This document shows positions 4,724 to 9,182 of a stretch of DNA of 9,182 nt, one piece after another. Below the pieces are notes generated by a model, which saw nothing but the letters and a program-made list of their open reading frames with translations, did not search any database and was not told the DNA's origin. Location of the stretch: contig JBJXGS010000201.1 in NCBI GenBank assembly GCA_046160545.1, forward strand, positions 1-9,182, read 5' to 3'. Position 1 is the first letter of the stretch. Every line of letters starts with the position of its first letter. The translations under genes and the position numbers were made by a program. Origin of the DNA: JAEUOS01 sp046160545 (lineage in GTDB: Bacteria; Pseudomonadota; Gammaproteobacteria; Burkholderiales; JAEUOS01).

Positions 4724-5989
4724 TCAAAACAGCGACAACTGCGGCGCCTCTGCCGGGATAGGCTCCTGCGCGCGCCGCCCGCGAGTGCGCCGTACGACGG
4801 CCGACGCGGCCGTGGCGCCTGCGACCTGACGCGTTGCGTCATCGCCCGCCGTGCTTCCGAGAGCCTCATCCGGAGCGCGAAACAATGAGGTGTCGAGCGC
4901 GAAGCGCCGCTCATTGAACCCCAGGCGCTCGCAGGCACGCGCGAAACGCTTCGCGATCAGTTCGGCAAACACTCCCTCGCCCTTCATCCGGGCGCCGAAG
5001 CGCGGGTCATTGTCACGTCCGCCACGCATCTGCCGCAGCACGCTCATCACATGGTTGGCCTTGAGCGGCATGTGAAGTACAAGCCAATCGCGAAACAAAT
5101 CGGCGATCTCCAGGGGCAGGCGCAGCATGATGTAAGACGCCTCGGTCGCGCCTGCCGTCCGGCCGGCTTCGAGCGCGGCTTCCAGCGTGGCGTCGTTGAC
5201 TACCGGGATCACCGGAGCGATGGCGATGCCGGTCGGAATGCCGGCGGCCGCCAGGGTTCGGATGGTCTCGATGCGGCGATAGGGTGCAGCCGCGCGCGGC
5301 TCGATGAGCCGCGCAATGCCCGCGTCGAACGTTGGCACCGAGACGAAGACCTTGGCCAGGCCCTTCGCAGCCATCGGCCCCAGGATGTCGATGTCGCGCT
5401 CGACCAGGGACGACTTGGTAATCAGTCCCACCGGCTGGTTGAACTCGGCGCACACCTCCAGCAGGGAACGGGTGATCTTCCATTCGCGTTCGACCGGCTG
5501 ATAGGCATCAGTATTCGCGCCGATCGCCAGGGTTGCGCACTTGTACCCGGGTCGCGACAGTTCATGGCGCAGCAGGTCGGCAGCGTTGGTCTTGGCGAAC
5601 AACCGTGTCTCGAAATCGATGCCCGGTGACAACCCCCAGTACGCGTAACTAGGCCGGGCGTAACAGTAGACGCAACCGTGCTCACAACCATAGTAGGGGT
5701 TGACCGACTGCGAAAACGGCACATCCGGCGAGTTGTTGCGCGAGATGATCGACTTGGCCGTCTGTGCCGTCACCGTCGTCCTGGGTGGCGCGGCGCCGGA
5801 CCCCGTGCCCGATTCGTCTTCCGTGGTCTGCCAACCGTCGTCGATCTGCTCGCGCGACATGGCATCGAAACGTGGCTGCGGCGAAACCTGGGCACCGCGG
5901 CCCTTGAAGACATCGCGATGGAACTCGACGCGCACTTCGGCATCTGCGTGCATTTCGCGCTCGGTCCTCTTGTCCAAATCGCTAGGCAT
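4724..5989 (-). CDS. SplB-related radical SAM protein (PA0069 family)
   Basis: A protein of 421 residues. CEHGCVYCY holds the CX3CX2C motif (Cys102, 106, 109) that binds the [4Fe-4S] cluster and S-adenosylmethionine. The segment NPYYGCEHGCVYCYARPSY and the later TDAYQPVE (roughly residues 155-162) are typical of the SplB/COG1533 group that includes spore photoproduct lyase. The KGRGA near the N-terminus followed by a Phe-containing linker is characteristic of the proteobacterial PA0069 family, whose reaction is not known to me. The protein has no signal peptide and should be cytoplasmic. Two features suggest a DNA-repair role: the C-terminal five residues QLSLF match the beta-clamp-binding consensus, and a LexA-like box lies 72 bases upstream. 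The ATG at 5989 was chosen because AGGTGA lies just upstream; an ATG at 6025 would add 12 residues without a good ribosome binding site. The residues before the clamp motif are low-complexity and charged (VVRRTRGRRAQEP), as expected of a flexible tether. Family call firm; repair role inferred. Confidence 0.9.
   Translation of the reverse strand: MPSDLDKRTEREMHADAEVRVEFHRDVFKGRGAQVSPQPRFDAMSREQIDDGWQTTEDESGTGSGAAPPRTTVTAQTAKSIISRNNSPDVPFSQSVNPYYGCEHGCVYCYARPSYAYWGLSPGIDFETRLFAKTNAADLLRHELSRPGYKCATLAIGANTDAYQPVEREWKITRSLLEVCAEFNQPVGLITKSSLVERDIDILGPMAAKGLAKVFVSVPTFDAGIARLIEPRAAAPYRRIETIRTLAAAGIPTGIAIAPVIPVVNDATLEAALEAGRTAGATEASYIMLRLPLEIADLFRDWLVLHMPLKANHVMSVLRQMRGGRDNDPRFGARMKGEGVFAELIAKRFARACERLGFNERRFALDTSLFRAPDEALGSTAGDDATRQVAGATAASAVVRRTRGRRAQEPIPAEAPQLSLF
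4727..4741 (-). other. C-terminal beta-clamp-binding motif QLSLF
   Basis: The last five codons before the TGA of the radical SAM gene read Gln-Leu-Ser-Leu-Phe. The consensus for bacterial sliding-clamp ligands is QL[S/D]LF, and related pentapeptides sit at or near the ends of DNA polymerases II and V. The motif is at the extreme C-terminus after a disordered-looking stretch, the usual arrangement for a functional site. Clamp binding itself is inferred. Confidence 0.6.
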
Positions 5990-6060
5990 CGTCACCTGTG
6001 AGGCACCCTGCATCGCGGCGCTCAAGAGCCATCAGAGTCGTTTGCTGTCCGGGCGTTGAT

Positions 6061-6080
6061 AACGGTATATTTGTACAGTA
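6061..6080 (-). promoter_or_regulatory. LexA (SOS) box upstream of the radical SAM gene
   Basis: Read on the minus strand, CTGTACAAATATACCG (6078 down to 6063) matches 13 of 16 bases of the E. coli-type SOS box CTGTATATATATACAG. It keeps CTGT exactly and has one mismatch in the ACAG half. With two flanking bases on each side, 16 of 20 match. It lies 72 bases upstream of the chosen radical SAM start, in an AT-rich island within GC-rich DNA, where a promoter would be expected; TATACC inside the box could serve as a -10. The inference is LexA repression with induction on DNA damage. Confidence 0.6.
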
Positions 6081-6135
6081 CTTTACCGCATCATCCGTCC
6101 AGCGGCAAGCGCGGTTTGCGCTCGGCGCGCCGGGA

Positions 6136-6151
6136 CCGCCGGGGCCGGCGG
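6136..6151. terminator. Perfect 16-bp GC palindrome downstream of the hydrolase gene
   Basis: CCGCCGGGGCCGGCGG is fully self-complementary and begins six bases past the hydrolase stop codon. As RNA it would form a very stable six-base stem with a four-base loop. No T-run follows, so it may act as a Rho-assisted or pausing hairpin that separates the hydrolase from the downstream radical SAM gene. Confidence 0.4.
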
Positions 6152-6157
6152 CCTGCT

Positions 6158-7486
6158 TTAGCGTGGCAGGATGCGGGAGGCCAGCGGCCTGACCTGATAG
6201 TCGACCAGAAACCGGCATTCCGCGGGCTGCGCCGGGCGCCTTTGCCGGCAGGCTTCAGCAATGCCTGCGGGCGTCGGTTTCTGCCCCTTCTCGACCCAGT
6301 GGAGAAGCGCCTCGAACAGCGGCGGGTAATAGGCGTCGCCCCAGTAGCTGTGCTCACTGGAGTCGACATAGACCTGCACCAGTCGATCGGCCGTGCCGGC
6401 GGCCGCCATGCGTTGACGCAACGTGTCCTGTCCCTCGACGAACACCGTCGCGTCGTTGATGCCGTGCCCGCTCAACACCGGCACCACAAAGCGGCCACGG
6501 TGATCCACGTCGTCCGCGAAGCGCGCCACCGCGCCGGGGGCCGCCTTGAAGCGCGCCACCGCAGCGTTCAACGCAGCGTCATCAGCTGAGCCCAGGTAGC
6601 GAACGCGCTCGTTGCCGAAGGGGCTGACACCGCCGTTCTTGGCGACCACGTCGCGCAGTGTGAAGGTGCCCCAGTTCAGGTGCCCGACCACGGAGTTCTC
6701 GGGAATTTTCAGCACGTCAACGATGGTCTTGAGCTTCTGCGCCTGCGCTGGTGTGCGTTGTGCGGCGGGCTTGCGCACCCCCAGGCACTCATCGGCCCGA
6801 CTGATGAGCTCAGCGTTGGTGAACTTGCTTTCGGCAGGCAGGCCGATGGCCAGCGAATACTGCGGCTCGTCCGCGCGCGGGAGGTTGTTGCACAGGTATT
6901 GGTAGATGGCGCGCAGATCAAGCCTGAAGTCGTAGGTCGCCGGGCCGGCCACCACACCGCTGGTGAGCAGGATGCCCTCCCAGGACGCGGGGAACATCTC
7001 CGCGGCGCGGGTCGCCACCATCGCCCCCCAGGACTGGCCATGCAGCAAGGTGCGACGTGGCTTGGCCACATGTGCAACGAAGATGCGTCGCACGCGCTCG
7101 GTGTCTTCGGCTGCCGTGGTCACGGCAAAACCACCCTGGCGGAACACCGACCCGGCCCAGGCATGGCCCTCGCTCACCGTGATCGCCCAGCGCTGGATGT
7201 CCTCATCGTTGCGCCTCGGGCTGGGCGGTCCGAGTGTCGGGCCGCCGTGCGAGTGCACGACCAGGACGCCGCTCCAGCGAGCCGGCATGACGATCAGGTA
7301 ATGCGACCCGGCAGAGTCCTGGCCGCGCAGGCAGCGGGCGCCCGCGGGGACTCCGGTCGGGCAGGCCTGGGCTTGCGGCGGGGCTTCTGGGGGCGCGGGG
7401 GGCGCGCTCGCGCAGCCTGCCAATGCAAGCGCCGCCACGAGCAGGATGGCCGGTTGAGTGGAGCGCAGTGTAGTGAAAGGGTGCAC
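6158..7486 (-). CDS. Alpha/beta-hydrolase fold lipoprotein
   Basis: A protein of 442 residues from a GTG start. The N-terminus is a lipoprotein signal: a hydrophobic stretch ending LALAGC, with the lipobox Cys at 25, followed by a Pro/Ala-rich linker (28-37) typical of anchored proteins. The alpha/beta-hydrolase core shows SHGGPTLGPPSP (79-90) as the likely oxyanion strand, LLHGQSWGAMVA (147-158) as the GxSxG elbow with Ser152, SGHGINDATVF (339-349) giving Asp345, and SSEHSYWG (376-383) giving His379. Ser-Asp-His is therefore complete. Cys pairs at 42/52 and 413/424 could form disulfides in the envelope. The substrate is not evident; esterase and peptidase are both possible. The frame stays open upstream to 7915, but the lipoprotein signal and a GGGA six bases before GTG 7486 fix the start. 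A candidate promoter lies directly upstream. It is divergent from the acetyltransferase gene and appears to be transcribed alone. Confidence 0.87.
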   Translation of the reverse strand: MHPFTTLRSTQPAILLVAALALAGCASAPPAPPEAPPQAQACPTGVPAGARCLRGQDSAGSHYLIVMPARWSGVLVVHSHGGPTLGPPSPRRNDEDIQRWAITVSEGHAWAGSVFRQGGFAVTTAAEDTERVRRIFVAHVAKPRRTLLHGQSWGAMVATRAAEMFPASWEGILLTSGVVAGPATYDFRLDLRAIYQYLCNNLPRADEPQYSLAIGLPAESKFTNAELISRADECLGVRKPAAQRTPAQAQKLKTIVDVLKIPENSVVGHLNWGTFTLRDVVAKNGGVSPFGNERVRYLGSADDAALNAAVARFKAAPGAVARFADDVDHRGRFVVPVLSGHGINDATVFVEGQDTLRQRMAAAGTADRLVQVYVDSSEHSYWGDAYYPPLFEALLHWVEKGQKPTPAGIAEACRQRRPAQPAECRFLVDYQVRPLASRILPR

Positions 7487-7508
7487 GAGTGATCCCGAGT
7501 CAAGACGG

Positions 7509-7536
7509 CTTAGAAACAGAGAAAGATTACCTTCAA
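7509..7536 (-). promoter_or_regulatory. Candidate sigma-70 promoter for the hydrolase lipoprotein gene
   Basis: On the minus strand, TTGAAG (-35, 7536-7531) and TCTAAG (-10, 7514-7509) are separated by 16 bases, each matching four of six consensus bases. Transcription would start near 7502, leaving a leader of about 15 bases that contains the GGGA ribosome binding site. The spacer is AT-rich compared with its surroundings. Confidence 0.4.
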
Positions 7537-7539
7537 AAT

Positions 7540-7557
7540 GCGGGTGACGCGACCCGC
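7540..7557. repeat. Inverted repeat GCGGGT-N6-ACCCGC in a divergent promoter region
   Basis: Six-base perfect arms flank a six-base centre (GACGCG). The repeat abuts the -35 of the hydrolase promoter and lies 68 bases upstream of the acetyltransferase start. It could be a regulator site for either gene. A second, shorter repeat CCGAT-N6-ATCGG lies at 7587-7602. No terminator role makes sense here, since both genes read away from it. Confidence 0.3.
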
Positions 7558-7625
7558 CTTCCGGATGTTGTGCCGCTGGCCGGGTGCCGATCAATGAATC
7601 GGACTTGTCTTCATCTGCCACGCCG

Positions 7626-8081
7626 ATGCGCATCGAACCTGACCAACTGTCACACCCTGCCGTGCAAGCCTTGCTCGAGGAGCATCTGCGCAACATGTAT
7701 GAAGTGTCGCCACCGGAATCCGTGCATGCGCTCGACATTTCCGGCCTGCGACGCCCGGAAGTCAGTTTCTGGGCCGCCTGGGAGGGCGATCTGCTGCTGG
7801 GCTGCGGTGCGTTGAAGGCGCTGGACGCCTCGCACGGTGAGGTCAAGTCCATGCGTACGCCCAGTGCCCTGCGGCGTCGCGGCGCCGGGAAGGCGATCCT
7901 CGCCCACATCATCACAACAGCGCGCCAGCGGGGCTACGGGCGCTTGAGTCTGGAGACCGGATCAATGGCCGCATTCGCGCCAGCGTGCCGGCTCTACGAG
8001 AGTTTCGGTTTTCGCTACTGTGCGCCATTTGGTAGCTACACCGAAGATCCCCACAGTCTCTTCATGACCTTGTTGCTGTAA
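7626..8081 (+). CDS. GNAT-family N-acetyltransferase
   Basis: A protein of 151 residues with the GNAT fold, which transfers an acetyl group from acetyl-CoA to an amine. Residues 56-63 (LLLGCGAL) and 70-77 (HGEVKSMR) are the central strands. RRGAGKAI (84-91) is the acetyl-CoA pyrophosphate-binding loop (R/Q-x-x-G-x-G/A). The block RLSLETGSMAAFAPACRLYESFGF is the motif B region with the C-terminal Tyr, followed by FGSYTEDPHSLFM. The LSHPAV---L--HL--MY-VSPPESVHALD start and ETGS motif resemble a common proteobacterial subfamily related to YsnE/PhnO-like acetyltransferases; the true acceptor is unknown. The ATG at 7626 (MRIEPDQL) was chosen because that is the usual start of relatives; a GTG at 7584 would add 14 residues. 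Neither has a clear ribosome binding site. The protein is cytoplasmic with no signal peptide. Confidence 0.88.
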   Translation: MRIEPDQLSHPAVQALLEEHLRNMYEVSPPESVHALDISGLRRPEVSFWAAWEGDLLLGCGALKALDASHGEVKSMRTPSALRRRGAGKAILAHIITTARQRGYGRLSLETGSMAAFAPACRLYESFGFRYCAPFGSYTEDPHSLFMTLLL

Positions 8082-8187
8082 CCGTTAGACTCCCGATCTT
8101 TCGCGGCACCCAAGACCCGCATGCGATGCAGAGCCAGCCACGCAAGAGCCAACATGCCTGGCGCAATGTCTGCGCGATGAGCCAGCA

Positions 8188-9168
8188 ATGACGCGCAGCG
8201 CTTTTGTGACCGGCGCCACCGGATTCGTCGGCCTGAACCTGGTGCAGGCGCTCATGGCGCAGGGCTGGAACGTCACGGCGCTGCATCGCGCCACGTCGGA
8301 CCTGGCTTTCCTGAAGCGCTTTCAACCCAGGCTTGCGGTGGGCGAGATCACGGATGTCGCCTCGCTTGTGACGGCTTTACCCGCCGACTGCGACACGGTC
8401 TTTCACGTCGCTGGCAACACCAACCTGTGGCGGGCGAAAAATGCGGCGCAGACGCGCGACAACGTGGACGGCACCAGAAGCGTGGTCGAGGCCTGCCTCG
8501 CCAAGGGTGTGCGGCGCCTGATCGTCACCTCCTCGATCTCGGCCTACGGACCGGTATCCGGCGCAATCACCGAGGAAACGCCCAGCCTGGCGGAAACCTC
8601 GTGGATCAATTACCAGAAGACCAAGTGGCAGGCCCAGGAGATCGCGCGCGCGGCCACGGCGCGCGGCCTGCAGGTGGTGATCATGCAGCCGGGCGCGATC
8701 CTGGGTCCTTATGACGTCGGGACCTGGTCGCGGCTCTTCGTCATGGTGCGCGATGGCAGCCTGCCCGGTGTGCCGCCGGCCGGCCGCACCTTCGCCCACG
8801 TCCGAGAAGTCGTCGCCGCGCACATCGCTGCGGCGGACCGCGGCGAGAACGGCGGGCAGTACATCCTGGGCGGCGAAAACGCGCGCATGCTGACACTGGT
8901 GCGCGAGATCGCCACACTCCTTGGCAAGCCCTTGCCGACGCGCGAGGCGCCAGCCATGGTCGTGCGGACGGTGGCTGCGATCAAGGACCTGGTCAGTCGC
9001 GTCACCGGACGCGAACCATCGATCACCCCCGAGATGGCAGCAGGTTTTGGCAGCATCGTGACGGCGACTGCCGCCAAGGCGCAGCGCGACCTGGGCTTCA
9101 AGGTCGTGCCCCTGGCGCAAATGGTGCGCGACTGTCACGACTGGATGGTCGCGGAAAGGCGCCTCTGA
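8188..9168 (+). CDS. NAD(P)-dependent epimerase/dehydratase (extended SDR)
   Basis: A protein of 326 residues of the extended short-chain dehydrogenase family. FVTGATGFVGLNL (6-18) is the Rossmann TGxxGxxG dinucleotide loop. FHVAGNTNLW (72-81) and DNVDGTRSVVEAC (91-103) are the conserved central blocks, and VTSSISAYG (113-121) carries the catalytic Ser. YQKTK (142-146) is the YxxxK pair, Tyr142 and Lys146. GAILGP follows, and the C-terminal part with YILGGENARML is the substrate domain. The style is that of dihydroflavonol-reductase-like and hopanoid-associated (HpnA-type) epimerases, but similarity is not enough to give a symbol or substrate. The ATG at 8188 is the only start that keeps the Rossmann loop; no clear ribosome binding site precedes it. 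The 106 bases before it hold no recognisable promoter or terminator. The next gene starts two bases after its stop, so the two are almost certainly co-transcribed. Confidence 0.88.
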   Translation: MTRSAFVTGATGFVGLNLVQALMAQGWNVTALHRATSDLAFLKRFQPRLAVGEITDVASLVTALPADCDTVFHVAGNTNLWRAKNAAQTRDNVDGTRSVVEACLAKGVRRLIVTSSISAYGPVSGAITEETPSLAETSWINYQKTKWQAQEIARAATARGLQVVIMQPGAILGPYDVGTWSRLFVMVRDGSLPGVPPAGRTFAHVREVVAAHIAAADRGENGGQYILGGENARMLTLVREIATLLGKPLPTREAPAMVVRTVAAIKDLVSRVTGREPSITPEMAAGFGSIVTATAAKAQRDLGFKVVPLAQMVRDCHDWMVAERRL

Positions 9169-9170
9169 CC

Positions 9171-9182
9171 ATGAGTGCCTTG
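9171..9182 (+). CDS. Start of a downstream gene (partial, 4 codons)
   Basis: ATG AGT GCC TTG (MSAL) begins two bases after the epimerase stop and runs off the window. GGAAAGG (9152-9158) is a reasonable, slightly distant ribosome binding site. The tight spacing suggests translational coupling with the epimerase. Nothing can be said about the product. Confidence 0.45.

Noticed and set aside
7487..7915. N-terminal extension of the hydrolase frame through the promoter region and acetyltransferase gene
   Set aside because: The lipoprotein signal begins at GTG 7486, and the extension is antisense to a convincing GNAT gene.
8121..8180. Short plus-strand frame (MRCRASHARANM...) before the epimerase, possible leader peptide
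   Set aside because: No ribosome binding site, no stem-loop or attenuator arrangement, and the composition is random-looking.
1..9182. CRISPR array, tRNA or rRNA genes
   Set aside because: No regularly spaced direct repeats and no tRNA- or rRNA-like conserved segments were seen on either strand.

Overview
The window is GC-rich, densely coding bacterial chromosome. Two secreted proteins end in a PEP-CTERM sorting signal (VPEP, a hydrophobic helix, then an Arg-rich tail), and one upstream region carries an E. coli-type LexA box. Together with the style of the proteins this suggests a Betaproteobacterium, but no rRNA or other marker fixes the taxon. No tRNA, rRNA, CRISPR array or intact insertion sequence is visible. 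No gap between genes exceeds 300 bases.

Layout. 1-105: the end of a MetE-like methionine synthase gene, overlapping tail to tail with a small PEP-CTERM protein gene (96-863, minus). 1053-1493: a divergent orphan helix-turn-helix protein resembling the DNA-binding half of an IS630-type transposase; a 14-bp perfect palindrome (1006-1019) lies just upstream. 1617-3281 (minus): a secreted phytase/esterase-like propeller protein, also with a PEP-CTERM tail. 3478-4368 (minus): a patatin-like phospholipase lipoprotein with a Tat-like signal. 4456-4692: a small tandem CDGSH iron-sulfur protein. 4724-5989 (minus): an SplB-related radical SAM protein. 6158-7486 (minus): an alpha/beta-hydrolase lipoprotein. 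7626-8081: a GNAT acetyltransferase. 8188-9168: an NAD(P)-dependent epimerase/reductase, followed two bases later by the start of another gene.

How the genes fit together. Most are single-gene transcription units in alternating orientation, so there is little operon logic. The left third is about the cell surface: two exosortase substrates (the exosortase itself is not here) and two envelope lipoproteins further on. The gene pair at the right edge is the only clear operon.

The most notable signal is at the radical SAM gene. Its upstream region holds a near-consensus SOS (LexA) box at 6061-6080, and its protein ends in QLSLF, which matches the consensus beta-sliding-clamp-binding pentapeptide. 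With the protein's relationship to spore photoproduct lyase, this points to a DNA-damage-inducible, clamp-tethered radical SAM repair enzyme. That function is inference; the two motifs are read directly from the sequence.
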